The notes under the pieces are model-generated. The model was not told where the DNA came from and did no database searches. It was given only the letters and a program-made list of their open reading frames with translations. This document shows positions 1-11,053 of a DNA stretch of 64,000 nt, piece by piece. The number at the start of each line of letters is the position of its first letter. Within the stretch, counting starts at the first letter, position 1. The position numbers and the translations under genes are program-made. The stretch comes from Haliotis asinina (lineage: Eukaryota > Mollusca > Gastropoda > Lepetellida > Haliotidae), in the NCBI RefSeq assembly GCF_037392515.1, contig NC_090287.1:6989501-7053500 (forward strand), in the 5' to 3' direction.

Positions 1-227
1 AGCTGCGGACGAGGTTGATGATGCTGTCTATGGTGAGGTGAGTGTCCAAGTCATCTGTCCTGTTGGCTGACTTGCTGCGAAGGATGTCCAGGGCTTCTTC
101 TAGTGGGATGTTGGTAAAGAGGTCCACGACGTCGTAGCTGACCATGGTGCCTGTGAGGTTGGATTGTTTCAGCTGGTTGACAAAGGATGAAGAGTCGCTG
201 ATGTAGGACTTGTCATCTTTGCCAAAT
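1..227 (-). mobile_element. Penelope-like retroelement, RT fragment, runs off the window
   Basis: Read on the minus strand, the whole stretch is one open frame of about 75 codons. It contains SYDVVDLFTNIPLEEAL, the motif A region of Penelope-like reverse transcriptases (family form roughly SFDVVSLFTNIP), preceded by a GK..SYI..S..FV stretch usual for the family. The frame is open to the window edge, so the rest of the element lies to the left. It ends abruptly against the I/Nimb LINE fragment at about 228. The lack of stops suggests a fairly young copy. Clade within Penelope-like elements not assigned. Confidence 0.8.
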
Positions 228-908
228 GGTATCATAAGCTTTTTTCAAGATAAAAAAATACTGATACAGCATGTTGTTTTGGGGATTTTTTATAAAGAAT
301 CTTTAACAAATGATTCAAAACGAACCAAGTGGTCAGTCGTGCTTCGGTATTTACGGAAACCACACTGTATATCAGTGATTAGATTGTTGGTTTCTAAAAA
401 ACAAATTAAGTAGTTATTTACCATTCGCTCCATGGATTTACAAACACAGATAGTTAAGAAACAGGTCGATAATTGATTGGATCTGCATGATCCCTGCCAG
501 GCTTTGCAATAGGAACAACTGTGGCGTTTCGCCATGAAGAGGGAAAATGTTCAGTTATCCAAGTACATGTATGGTCAAAAATGTGAAGTAAGGTTTCGAG
601 ACAAGATTCAGGCAAGTGATGTAAGAGCTCGCGATAAAGCAGTGTGACGTTCATGTAATGAAAATACCTCCATTATCTCCTGAAATTCACCATTATCAGA
701 TTTAAAATTTACTTTTTTCTTTTCTTGTTATGATTGATAAGGCAATATTTTGGATGGTAATTTGAGGAGGAGCAATATTTAGCCAAAATTTCAGCCAACT
801 TGTTTGCAATATCAGATTTTTCTGTTAGTATGTTATTATCATCTTTGAGAAGCTGAATACATGTACTCCTGGATCTGGAACCCTTGTCTTTGACTTGTCT
901 CAGATACA
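228..908 (-). mobile_element. I/Nimb-type LINE, ORF2 fragment (N1)
   Basis: Minus-strand pieces match the better copies at 54651-58343 and 60567-64000. They include CGFRKYRSTTDHLVRFESFV, a thumb-side stretch with PSSWRNATVVPIAKPGRDHA, and the pre-RT region with EKSDIANKLAE. Only the middle of ORF2 (linker plus the first RT blocks) is present and the frame is broken several times. One end abuts the Penelope fragment. The other ends at the TA used by Tc1 element A. What follows beyond that Tc1 element is a different LINE, so this copy is cut there. Confidence 0.85.
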
Positions 909-910
909 TA

Positions 911-2247
911 CTACCGACAAGAAATAAGGGAACTAATGAAATAATAGTGAATTTGAAACTGCTTTAAATATCCACTAAATCAAATTTAGGCGTCAAGTTC
1001 AATATCTGGTGTGTCCACCATGTTGGGCAACACATTCACGGCACCTTGATGGCATGCTGTTAATCAATTTCCGGATGGTTGCCCGTGGTATTGCCCGCCA
1101 TTCCTCTTGGAGAGCTGCACCAAGCTGGGCCAGGTTGGCGGGTCCTGGGTCCCTGGCGTACACCCTTCGACCAAGAACGTCCCAGAGATGTTCAATTGGG
1201 GACAGGTCTGGGGACTTAGAGGGCCAGTCCAATGTCTGGATACCTTCTTGTCGGAGATAAGCGGAGACAATTCGGGCCCGATGTGGTCTGGCATTATCAT
1301 CTTGGAATACAAAATTTCGGCCGATAACTCTAGCCAATGAAGCCACAACAAGACGCAATATTTGGTCAACGTATCGCTGACCAGTCATGGCTCCGTTAAT
1401 GATGACCAAATCTGATCGTCTGTCATGTGTAATCCCACCCCAAACCATGACACTACCACCTCCATATCGATCATGGTCAAGAATTTCTGCTCTGGCATAT
1501 CGCTCCCCGCTCCGACGCCAACAACTTTTTCTGCCATCTGTGATTCGTAGGCAAAACCTTGACTCATCAGAGAACATGGTGTAACGCCAGTGGCGCATAG
1601 CCCGTCCCTGATGCTGCCTAGCCCATGTCAATCTTTGGCGCTTATGGTGAGCTGAAAGGGTGACACCCTTAAACGGCCGTCTTGCTTTCAGACGAGCTTG
1701 ATAGAGTCGGTTTTTAACGGTTGAGGTTGAAACGCGTCTTCCAGTGAATGTGCGGAATTCTCTATTGATGGCAGGTGCCGATTTAAACCTATCGCGTAGA
1801 GCAATTAACGTAATGAGACGATCCTGTCGTGGTGTCGTTGATTTTGGTCTACCACGCCCAGGTCTCGTTGCAACCCCACCCGTTTGACGGTACTTATCCC
1901 ATAGGCGTGAAATTACACTTTTTGATTTACCCATCTGCCGGGCAACTTCACATAATGATGTCCCTCCCCCTCTATCATCCCCACAATTTGTTGCTTCACC
2001 GAGATACTGCCTCGGAGGCATTTCTGTCAGTAAGTGTCAATCTCTATTGCATTAGTGATTGCGACTTCTCCAGTACATTTACAGGAGTTAACTTCTGTCT
2101 GCACGTGTAGCACGTGCTGGGCATGCATTATGCGAAATTCCATTGTCATTGGATGTTGCGTTTAGGAGATACGCCACGATAACGGACCCTGTCACAGTCA
2201 AAGTCATCTACATTCAATTTCTAGGTTCCCATATTTTCTGTCGGTAG
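911..2247 (-). mobile_element. Tc1/mariner element A, complete
   Basis: Imperfect terminal inverted repeats begin CTACCGACA and run about 26 bp (left end 911, right end 2247). They are flanked by TA on both sides (909-910 and 2248-2249), the target duplication of the Tc1/mariner superfamily. The element is about 1.34 kb, the usual size, and holds one transposase frame on the minus strand. It sits at the boundary between two different LINE remnants. Confidence 0.9.
999..2021 (-). CDS. Tc1-type transposase, DD34E, open frame
   Basis: The 340-residue frame is uninterrupted and has the normal Tc1 transposase length. It has an N-terminal paired-type helix-turn-helix region (about 25-65), a GRP.STTPRQDR linker with basic residues, then the DDE catalytic core: first Asp in FSDESRF, second in FQDDNARPH, Glu in SPIEHLWD. 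I count 34 residues between the second Asp and the Glu. It ends GGHTRY like its relatives. Oddity: residues 11-19 read NCGDDRGGG where the neighbouring frame spells a normal helix (QQIVGMIEG), so two small compensating indels seem to have altered DNA-binding helix 1. The protein may be expressed but impaired in binding the inverted repeats. Confidence 0.85.
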   Translation of the reverse strand: MPPRQYLGEATNCGDDRGGGTSLCEVARQMGKSKSVISRLWDKYRQTGGVATRPGRGRPKSTTPRQDRLITLIALRDRFKSAPAINREFRTFTGRRVSTSTVKNRLYQARLKARRPFKGVTLSAHHKRQRLTWARQHQGRAMRHWRYTMFSDESRFCLRITDGRKSCWRRSGERYARAEILDHDRYGGGSVMVWGGITHDRRSDLVIINGAMTGQRYVDQILRLVVASLARVIGRNFVFQDDNARPHRARIVSAYLRQEGIQTLDWPSKSPDLSPIEHLWDVLGRRVYARDPGPANLAQLGAALQEEWRAIPRATIRKLINSMPSRCRECVAQHGGHTRY

Positions 2248-2319
2248 TATATACTATTCCCAAATTCTGGAAAGAAACTTAGTAATGAAGAGGTAGAAAA
2301 TATAGAAGGAGAGATAATA

Positions 2320-3511
2320 TACTGAGCAAAAATGAAACCTTGACACAGGTAACTTTGATTTGTTTTGTTTCTATTCATTGGACTATTTCAAACAGTATCT
2401 GTAGTAAAAGTAAGCATCGTGAATCCTTTAATTTCATGAAATTGTAAAGTCACGTGCGTTCGTTGACTTTGTAGCCTAGAAAAATGAAAAACTGTGCACG
2501 TGCAAACACAAAATCATCAGGTCAAGTGGTAAATGTTTGCCTGAACTGAATAAGCACAGATTTGTCACTGCAACTTCCACAAGTAGAGATGTTTCGTGGA
2601 AGGATAACCCCACAAACTGTCAGAAATCGATTGCGTGCCCATAACGGACCAATCTAAATGCCTCCTCATCGCCGCAACCGACTTGCGTGGGCAACAAGAC
2701 ATATTAGGTTTACTCAAAGGCAGTGGAATTCGATGTCTTCAGTGACGAATCTCGATTCCAAAATTAAGATTTGCCGACGGCAGGGACCGTGTGTACCGCA
2801 GACGAAGTGAACGTCACGCTCAAGTCGGCGTCCGTGAAGTTGACCGATTCGGTGGCAACAGAGTCATAGTTTGGGGATCTCTTTGCGCACACGGACGTTC
2901 TCTTCTTGTTGTTGTTCAATGAGAACGTAACTGCTGTCCAATATAAGGATCAGATTTTGCAACCTGTGCTGCTTTCGTTCATGCAGAGACACGTCTCTGT
3001 ACTAACGTTCCAGCAAGACAACACAAGACAATACAGCAGTTCTTACACACAAGTTTCTAAGAAATGCCGGTGTTCAAATCCTGGATTGACCTCGAGCCGA
3101 TTGAACACATGTGGGACGAACTGGGTCGACGTGCTCGTAAACAAGTAAATCCACCACATATCTTCAACGTGTCCTTGTTGAGCAATGGTGACGTCTTCCT
3201 CAGGCAGCGTTCACTAGCGTTCTGAGATCCACGAGGAGATGTTGTGTGGCTGTACGAGACATCAGAGGTGGACACAATCGTTACTGAACAACTCAGTTCC
3301 ATTGTTCTCCATTCTGTGAACTTCATTTTGGAGGGAGTCCGATATCATAAATGTTATCAACGTTAAGGACAAACGGGGAGACGTGTTTCTGTTTTCTGTT
3401 GATGTCCAGGTGTTCTGTGCACAGCATACAACTAGCATAATTGTCTTAAAGTAAGTATTACAATTATGGTCCCCAGAATACTGAGTGTCTAGTTTTCATT
3501 TTTGTTCAGTG
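2320..3511 (+). mobile_element. Tc1/mariner element B, decayed
   Basis: The ends read about ACTGARCAAAAATGAAA in inverted orientation, next to TA at 2318-2319 and 3512-3513. Inside, broken plus-strand frames keep transposase traces: an FSDESRF-like stretch near 2738, then VTAVQYKDQILQPVL and LTFQQDN (2906-3020), then IEHMWDELGRRA near 3098. The N-terminal part is short and the frame is shifted several times, so it is inactive. Its right end resembles that of Tc1 element D (both read ..CAAAAATRAAAACT.GACACTC), so B and D are related families. Confidence 0.8.
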
Positions 3512-4365
3512 TATATGAAGAACTACCAAATGCTTTGACGAGTATGGAAAAGATCTGAAAAGACTCGGACCCGACGGATACTGATGAGGTTTTCAAATTC
3601 TTTTGGCACAACTTCCATAAATACCGTCTATTAAATATGGTTACAGAAATGACTCAGTTAATGCCAAGGTATTACAGCAGGTCTACCAAAAGAAAATAAG
3701 CCTAAATGGTTAGTACTAAACAATAGCGACCGCTATCCCTTTTAAATGTTTTTTTTATAAACTTGCATCTGCAGCTATAGCACTACGCGTTAAACAATTA
3801 CTTACAGGATTTACACATGAAGAACAGAAAGGCTATATCCCAGGGAGATTTACTGGGGAAGTTTCAGGACACGTGTAAGATGTAATAGATTATTTAGATA
3901 CGTTAAAAGAGGTCTAGTGATAGATTTTCAAAAGGCGTTTGACTCCGTATACTGGAACTTTATTCAGGAAGTTCTATATTTTAACTTCGGCGCTACTTTT
4001 CGGAAATGGATTCAACTTATCAAAATTCAGAATCCTGTGCTTTGGTCAGTGGTTCTGCCAGTTCATTCTTTAGAGTAGGTCGGGATTACAGGCAACTGGA
4101 TCCCATTTCTCCGAACATATTTATTTTATGTACTGACATGTTAACGCGATTGGTTAAAAATAATACTCCAATCAAATGGTTAAAATAGGCAGTATTGAAC
4201 ATTAGCTGGCACAATTTGCTGACGATACATTTTGAACTTAGATGGAACACGAAACATGTTTATATGCAGTTACGAATATTCTCACCATTTTTCGCTGGTT
4301 CTCGGGACTGAAAGTAAATATCAATGAGACAAAGCTGATTGGATTAGAAAAGCGTAATAGAATGA

Positions 4366-4630
4366 GTGAGTGAGTTTAGTTTTACACCGCACTCAGCAAT
4401 ATTCCAGCTATATGGCGGCGGTCTGTAAATAACCGAGTCTGGACCAGACAATCCAGTGAACAACAACATGAGCATTGATCTGCGCAATTGGGAACCGATG
4501 ACATGTGCCAACCAAGTCAGCGAGCCTGACCACCCTATCCCGTTAGTCGCCTCTTACGACAAGCATAGTGGCCTTTTATGGCAAGCATGGGTTGCTGAAG
4601 GCATATTCAACCCCGTGACCTTCACGGGTC
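4366..4630 (-). mobile_element. SINE-1 copy, complete, with 13-bp target duplication
   Basis: The minus-oriented copy begins on this strand with the (TGAG)n tail and ends at CCTTCACGGGTC. It is flanked by a perfect 13-bp repeat, CGTAATAGAATGA (4353-4365 and 4631-4643). It belongs to the family seen at 46992 and 50061, with the landmark GGATTGTCTGGTCCAGAC and a CGGTTCCCAATTGCG stretch that may be a decayed tRNA box B. It is inserted in the decayed L1-a LINE, which dates it as younger than that element. Confidence 0.9.
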
Positions 4631-6003
4631 CGTAATAGAATGAAAATATGCAAAAAAATTGCAAAGATATTTGGGCGGAATCCTTTAAACTGCTAGGTAT
4701 TCACTTTGATGTAGCTTTAGGGAAAAAAAGATAATTAAGAAGTGAAATTTAAAGAGATAGATAACTTAATGAGACCATGGTAGAGTGGAACCCGTCTGGG
4801 ACGAAATGCTATTTCTATTATTTATACTAATTACAATCCCTGTTGATACCAAAGCGTAATCATTTTATGCAACGATACTAATTCATATGGAATGATAAAC
4901 CAGACAAAGTTAAAAGGAAAGAATTATTTGCAATATTCCAGTCGGTGGTATTAAAGTTCCAAGTATGATACATTTTTTATACGCTCCAAAACGTTACTGG
5001 GTTAAAAGACTTTGGAATTTACAAAATAGTTATGTTACTTTTCTCTATGAATCAAATGTCATACCCAGGAAAAGTTTTAATGGATTCAGTATATATTACC
5101 GATTATGTACGACAAGGTAAAAATGGATTAGTCAATATTCTTAAGGAATTGGCTTGAAGCGGGAATAAAATATATTAATGACTTTGTCAGCTCTCAAGGC
5201 AAATTTGTATCTTTTTGGAGTTGAGGAATACATACAAAACTAAATGCTACCCACTTATATTTTATAGACCTAGAAATGCTTTGAAGGTTTATTTGAACAA
5301 ACATGTTGGAGAATGTGCTTTGCCATTAAGTCAGTTGATTTTCCCTAATAATATCTGTAAAGTTAAAGCGGGTGGAAAGGGTTCAATTTTATAACATTTT
5401 AATAATGTATTACATGTATTTAACTCTAAGTTTACTGCGACTTCAGCAAACTTTAAATGATACAAAGATATTACTGATGGTCCCGAGGCCTTAAACTGGA
5501 GAAATATTGACGAAATACCATTTAGATGTACAAGTAGTACTCATTAACGGTGACTCCAATACAGAGTAATAAATAGAGTCTTTCCTGTTGAAAAATATAT
5601 TTTCAAGATTGAATATAAACAGTCCCCAGTGAGTACTAAAGGTAAAGAATTAGACTGTGATATCAGTAACTTATTCTGGAATTGTAAAGACGTCAGCTCT
5701 TTCTGGACTGAAATTCAACATTGAGTAAACGATGTCGCGAAAGCTAATGTTATTTTGGGACTTCCTGGTAAAAACAATGTCTCTTTAAATGATCTAATTC
5801 TGGTGACAAAAGATCTTATTTTTTAATCATTTTTCAAACAAAGACAGTTGAGTCTTGAAATTATCCAGCAACAGTTGACAAACTACTATAATATTACTAG
5901 AGCAACAGTATATTCAACTTGTGATTACAATAAGTTTACTAAGTTTTGTTTCGTTTTATCACCGATTATTTGTTTGACACCGCTTAGGCTGCATAAAAAT
6001 ATT

Positions 6004-6313
6004 AAATGTTTCTCGGGCACATTTTTTCAGAAGTGACAAAGGCGGTAGGACTTTTATTTTTAATTTTTGATAAAAAAGTATCGGGGGAGGAACACATTTC
6101 AATTTTATCTTCGCTCAGAAATACAGTTTGGAAAGTTTAGCAGGCGTTAATGAATTGTAGATTCAACCACACCCGTTCCTATAGACACTCATTCGTATAG
6201 TCGACAGATGGATGATCGGAACGCAGCCAAGTCAAAATTATTCTTTTTTAAAATGGCAATAAAATTGTTACGCGCACAAGTAAGAGTAATGCGCCCATGC
6301 CCGAGAAACATTT
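6004..6313. repeat. MITE-like element, first copy
   Basis: A perfect 16-bp inverted repeat AAATGTTTCTCGGGCA bounds about 310 bp (6004-6019 and 6298-6313). A second, diverged copy lies at 7893-8194 in intron 2 of inhibitor gene A; shared landmarks include GAGGAACACATTT and TTTAGCAGGCGTTAATGAATTG. It has no coding capacity. I see no clear target duplication, so the superfamily is open. Confidence 0.75.
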
Positions 6314-6475
6314 CACTTTTTTAGGCTTATGAATGATCTAACGTTCATGTTTCATGCCACATCAACTCGTCATATACATTGTTTGAGTCAGTTGTAATCA
6401 GTGATGTGTAATGTGTCTATGTATGAGATATGATGTATGATGTGATGTACAGAAAAAAAGTGGAATAATAAAAAA

Positions 6476-7052
6476 TATGTATATAAATATATATACTGGC
6501 AGAAATACAAATATACAAATACAGACTAAAAGTCATAGAGGTAGTTGTACCAATACCAAAAACAGGATCATTTACAAAAATCATATTTGTGCAATATCAA
6601 ATACTGTGAAGTCAGGTCCAAAGTGGTGGATCCCTACCTCCACCAGGATCCCTACCTCCACCGACGCAAAGGTTCAGAATATGAATTAGAGCTTCATTTG
6701 TCTGAAATCTGTCGCCATTCCATGAATACATGTCAAATAATGAGGCGAGTTAAACGGTTAAGAAAGCAGTGCATAACACAACTTTCAAACGTTTCTTAGT
6801 GATTCAATATTTGTCAAACTCAGATTGATGTTGGTCTGTTTGCGCCAGTTGTTCGACATTAACGGAAGCGAACAAGATCTGGGTGGCTCCGAAAATACAC
6901 AAGTACAGTAATCAGGACAAGTTCACTTCGTTTGTCCTCACCTCTGTCTCAACAAGACTGACCTCTTGACCTCCAAATACAGATTGATTCGGAATGACCA
7001 TAAGGTCAAGAATCACAAACAGGGTAGATATTGATAAGATAATAAAGGAAGA
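6476..7052. other. Intergenic stretch upstream of inhibitor gene A
   Basis: AT-rich sequence with no supported gene. At 6625-6662 an 18-bp unit with GGATCCCTACCTCCACC is repeated twice in tandem. The two overlapping frames of 70-84 codons here have no recognisable features and I do not support them. Confidence 0.4.
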
Positions 7053-7060
7053 TATATAAG
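7053..7060 (+). promoter_or_regulatory. TATA box of inhibitor gene A
   Basis: TATATAAG lies 47 bp before the ATG at 7107. Genes B and C have TATAAAAG at comparable distances, which supports a TATA-driven promoter with a very short 5' leader. Confidence 0.6.
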
Positions 7061-7106
7061 ACAAAAAAATATACATTCTTCAGAACATACATCAACTCTA
7101 GAGACC

Positions 7107-9916
7107 ATGAAGCTGATCCTCTTCCTCGCCGTGTCCTGTGCTGCTGTTGGTGAGTTCAGTACTTCGTCTGTACAGTTCCAGTTACTTCTATTCTATGACC
7201 CCCCGACTGTGCTTGCTCCTCAAAGTATTGCTCATTTGCTGGGGGACGCGTCTCTTACTCACAGTATCAATCACTTGTTTGTCATTATGAGAACGAATCC
7301 ATGTGAATGAATAATTGGACTTCTAAACAGAACAGATCCTATCATCTATGCAACAAATAGCACATGAAAGTAAGTGAGGCTATGTTGTTCTAAATAAACC
7401 TCAGACTGTGACAGAGTCCCAGGCAAACAAAACCAGAAAGAGCATTTGCGGAAAGAAATGAAACATTTTCAGTATCTGTCGATATTCGTTTCAGTTTTGA
7501 TCAGCAGTGAGGTGTGCAGGGATGAAAAAGACTGTGACCATGTGACATGTGACAGTGCCACAAAGCTTGGCTGCTCCCACGGAGAATGTACTTGTCTGAC
7601 TTCTCCCACCGCTGGAACCTGCGCACAAGGTATGAACATTATTTGTCAATGAACCCATATTCATGATTCAGGTTATTTTGTCAGGGCTTTTACATTGACA
7701 GCATTAGTACAGATATATGCTATCAGACAGTTCTCCTAACTATAAGTGCCTAAAGTGCCAGTCACTTAGAGTTAGGAGTACACACATACACTTACCCGTA
7801 AGTCCTGAACGAGTAGTAAGGGCGTAAGGTCAGAATTAGTATGGCAGTTGTTTAACGTTGCCTTGTATTCCAATAATAGAGCAGTTTGTCGGATATATCT
7901 GGGGGAAAAGTGTCGAGGGCTGTAGGACTATATTTTTAAATTTTGATAGAAAAAAAAGTGACAAGGGAGGAACACATTTTTATTTTTTTTTTCTCTCAGA
8001 AATACAGCTTGGGAAGTTTAGCAGGCGTTAATGAATTGTTGATTCATTCACACTCGGTCTTATAGACGTTCATTCTTATAGTCGACTAATGGATGATCGG
8101 GACGCGGACAAATCAAAAGTATTCTGTTTAAATGGCAATAAAAAATTGTTACGCGCACGAATAAAAGTGACGCGCCGATGCCCCAGAGACATTTCGACAA
8201 AATGAGATATGCGGTTTACACCCTTTCTCCTGTAGCTGTACACATTGCTCAAGGTAAGAGGGGTGTTTATATTTCAGCAACATGCACCGCCCGCACTGAC
8301 TGCAGCAGCTGTTTGTGTAGAGACCAGCGTGAGAGCCGCCATTGCTACGACGGCCACTGCCTCTGTGGACGTGGTTTTATTCCTGGCATGTAAGTAACCG
8401 AGACTGTACTACTTTTGAGGAATGATTGTGTTAATGAGTTGAACATAGCTCTAAATATCAGGCGTGATGACGAAGGTGGACACTGTCAGTGTGTTTGATA
8501 AATTCATATATAACCCGTATAGTCAAACATAACCAATACCATAGTATAATTCTCTCTCACACACACACACACGCACGCACGCACGCACACGCACACGCAC
8601 ATAAAAAAGAAAAAACATACAAATACATACATATATATACACACGCACGCGAGCGCGCGCACAGTTGAGCGTAGCGTCTATGAAGAGGGTCGCCACCCTT
8701 GTTTAAAGTGTTTAACTATGCAAATGCACATGAATATTATAGATAATAAATAATAATAATAATACACTTGAACAAGTGTGCCATATGAATCATACGAAAC
8801 ACATGCCACGTTTTGTATGGCCCTCCCTCTCGCTCGGGCACTACAAAATTTCACCCTCGCTTTGTATACGTCGTATGGCACACTTGCTCGTAAATTATGT
8901 ATATATAAGTCCATTCTTCCGGCAGTGTTTAAGAGTGTCGTACAGGTGTCATTTGTGCAGTGGGGCGGCGAGGTAGCTGTTAAAGCCTTCTCTGATCACA
9001 CCGAAGACCCGCATGGGTACAATGAGTGAAGCCTATATCTGGTGTCCCTCGCCGACTCGCCGAGTGTTGTTAAAAGCGGAGTAAAACTCACTCACTCTCT
9101 CACTCACTCACTCACTCATTTGTGCAACAGGTGAAGGAAAGAGAGTTCAGTCCTGACGTTGCATTGAAATTGACATGTTTCAGACACACTGGGACGACAT
9201 AAAGATATTATTCTCACAGCTCGACATAAGGCGCGTATTTGCGTATTTTACTCAACAAAAATCAGATTTACTCAATTAATTACAAATCTGGGAGTACAAA
9301 ATCAGAATCACTTAAAACCCAATAGGTCTATAATACCTTGCGTACTTTACTCAGTTAACTAAATTGACTTGCGTCTAATTCGTCGTGGCACCCAAACTCT
9401 ACAACAGCATTAGCTAATGGCAGGCGATGCCTGCATATACTATCATAGCTGTAGCCACTGTCCGGATTTTACTCGAATAGTCACATGACTTCCTTGTTGA
9501 ATGTTCAGAAATGGCTGCCAAATGTTTGGCAATATAACGATTACTAAAGACATTTAGTCTATTGAGATGCATTTACATTTATATATTTAGAACAGTTAAG
9601 TACTCAATAAGGATGCGAGGGTCTGTGTAAAAGTACTCACTTTTAACTAGTGGCAGTATACAAAATGCCGGTTACTCCCCCCAAAATGCAATTAATCATA
9701 CATAAACAGACATAGGAGTAAATACTCCTAAAAATATTATCTGGAGCTCTGTACTCTGTAAACATATCCGAAGTGTAGCTGGAATATTGCTGGGTGCGGT
9801 TTTAAACTGTGAAAATTTTATCAATGCAACAAAGGTATAAAATATAGCAACGAGTTAATCATGTCTTTCACAAACGTTATACTGATAATGTGTTTTTCTC
9901 TTCCAGTGGCAAATAG
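7107..9916 (+). CDS. Secreted Cys-rich protein, Cvsi (I84)-like protease inhibitor, copy A
   Basis: Spliced model: exon 1 7107-7149, exon 2 7495-7629, exon 3 8278-8389, exon 4 9907-9916, all with GT-AG junctions and phases 1, 1, 2. The product is 99 residues. It starts with a signal peptide (MKLILFLAVSCAAV..LISS), then a mature region with 14 cysteines in two seven-cysteine exon modules: EVCRDEKDCDHVTC..GECTC and TDCSSCLC..HCYDGHCLC. The pattern resembles oyster Cvsi-1/2 inhibitors of subtilisin-type proteases, so I infer an extracellular defence inhibitor. The apparent stop in exon 3 (TAA at 8391) lies within the donor GTAAGT. Exon 4, after a strong pyrimidine tract, adds Ile-Gly-Lys-stop, as in copies B and C. 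Intron 2 carries a MITE; intron 3 a SINE and a microsatellite. A possible AATAAA is at 10533. Confidence 0.75.
7893..8194. repeat. MITE-like element, second copy, in intron 2 of gene A
   Basis: Diverged direct copy of 6004-6313, by eye about 80% alike. Its terminal repeats are weaker (ATATATCTGGGGGA at 7893; TGCCCCAGAGACATTT ending 8194). It ends about 80 bp before the exon 3 acceptor of inhibitor gene A. Confidence 0.7.
8551..8602. repeat. (AC)n/(GCAC)n microsatellite
   Basis: Runs of AC, then ACGC and ACGCAC repeats, in intron 3 of inhibitor gene A. A looser AC/GC-rich tract follows to about 8662. Confidence 0.85.
8773..8886. repeat. Inverted repeat (about 114 bp palindromic element)
   Basis: The arms CAAGTGTGCCATATGA (8773-8788) and its near-complement (8871-8886) match at 15 of 16 positions, around a spacer of about 80 bp. 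It lies in intron 3 of gene A. Possibly a remnant of a small foldback transposon. Confidence 0.55.
8960..9120 (+). mobile_element. SINE-2 copy (tRNA-like head, shared tail)
   Basis: The order of parts is AGGTAGCTGTTAAAGCCTTC, GAAGACCCGCATGGGTACAA, ATATCTGGTGTCC, then AAAAGCGGAGTAAAACTCAC and a (CTCA)n tail. It is the same family as 50614-50767, where box A- and box B-like motifs are clearer. It lies in intron 3 of gene A, in the sense orientation. Confidence 0.75.
9774..9806 (+). repeat. SINE/LINE 3' tail fragment
   Basis: AGCTGGAATATTGCTGGGTG is the shared 3' end of SINE-1 and SINE-2 without the rest of either. It lies about 100 bp before exon 4 of gene A. Confidence 0.5.
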
Positions 9917-11053
9917 GAGACTAAATGAAGATTTGATACAGTTGTTTTTTGTCGGTCTTTTTTCTTCATTTATTAAAACATGTAACAATACTGCTTTTTG
10001 TATGGTCATTTTATTCAGAGACGATGCTATTGTGTGAAAGGTTGCTTGATGGTGTCAAACATGTGATTTCCAGTTTTAAACCTACTTTGATTTGTACACG
10101 CCATGGCAGTATGACTTTGTTCACTTCCTTCACATCGGAGGGTGGAAGGGTCAAATCATACATTAGGTCGATAACCAAACATAATGGTCACTTATTAGTT
10201 GAGTGACATGTAGAAGTTGTGTTGATGTATAACGGGGCAGGCCTGTGGATATACAACAATTACTTCTTTAATGTTGATGTAAGAGACGTTTAACTGCAAA
10301 CATCGTTATGAACTCTCCCTGTTGTTGTTTTACACGATATTGTGTGAACTAGGAATTGGGATGTGAAGTAACCGGAAGTTTCTCACTGGACTAGAATGCA
10401 CAGAGTTATCTCCTGTACACCAGGCTGCTACCTGTTCGTAAATGTTTTCCCCACAGGGTTCCCAAGTAGAAATAGCTATGCTGTTAAAAACTGTTATGTG
10501 TACGTATGAATACAGACTGGCCTTAATGCAGCAATAAAGAACAAATATTTTAGTTAACCAGTAGGCCTTTCATAGAGAGCACAGTGAAGTGAACACACCA
10601 ACCCCACCGGATGTCACCTGCTTGAAACTGTCGCTGGTCACGTTCAGGAAAAGTCATTATGTTTACGAAGTAATCACTAAATATTGAAAAAAATATGGTC
10701 AGGATTAATTAATGAATGCATGGTTGCACATGTACATGAAATAATACACCACACTTATTCAGAGATCTATCAGATCATGGATGCCAAAAGATTCAGCCTG
10801 CCTCTGATTCTAGATGTGCACCCTCGTGATCGCTGCCTCTGCCGAAACTTTGCGAAAGTCTGCGCGTCGATTAGAAATATATTTTTAGATGACCCCTCGA
10901 CTCGAAATTCTTCGTGCAATTCATCATGCCTTTCCTCCGACCACATCCCCATTTTGTGCGGACCTATACTGGCATCCATTCGTACCAAGATGATTTTGAT
11001 GAGGGTCAAAATCGGCTTTCATTCGACTTACAGAAAGAAAAACAATACAGAAT
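9917..11053. other. 3' region of gene A and intergenic stretch
   Basis: After the last codons of gene A the sequence is AT-rich and noncoding in appearance. AATAAA at 10533-10538 is a possible poly(A) signal, giving a 3' UTR of about 620 bases. A 126-codon plus-strand frame at 10684-11064 and an overlapping 79-codon minus-strand frame have no recognisable features. I see no other feature. Confidence 0.4.

Larger units (their letters stand above)
2250..6475 (+). mobile_element. L1/Tx1-type LINE, decayed (L1-a), with nested insertions
   Basis: Plus-strand translation in shifting frames follows the better copy at 15115-19280. An ILERNL stretch lies near 2265. After Tc1 element B come EELPNALTSMEK and FKFFW (3518-3620), GYIPGRF near 3830, RT block remnants about 3900-4190, and a C-terminal end with YNKFTKF near 5930. 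The 3' UTR probably continues past a MITE to an A-rich end near 6475 (AATAATAAAAAATATG), but that part is less sure. The copy is broken many times and carries Tc1 B (2320-3511) and a SINE (4366-4630). Confidence 0.75.

Noticed and set aside
8391-8393. TAA after FIPGM as the stop of gene A (and the equivalents at 36173-36175 and 47309-47311)
   Set aside because: The TAA is inside a conserved GTAAGT donor in all three genes, and matching downstream acceptors give the same final residues and stop.
8551-8662. CRISPR-like or regulatory repeat array
   Set aside because: Simple AC/GC dinucleotide and tetranucleotide repeats in an animal intron.
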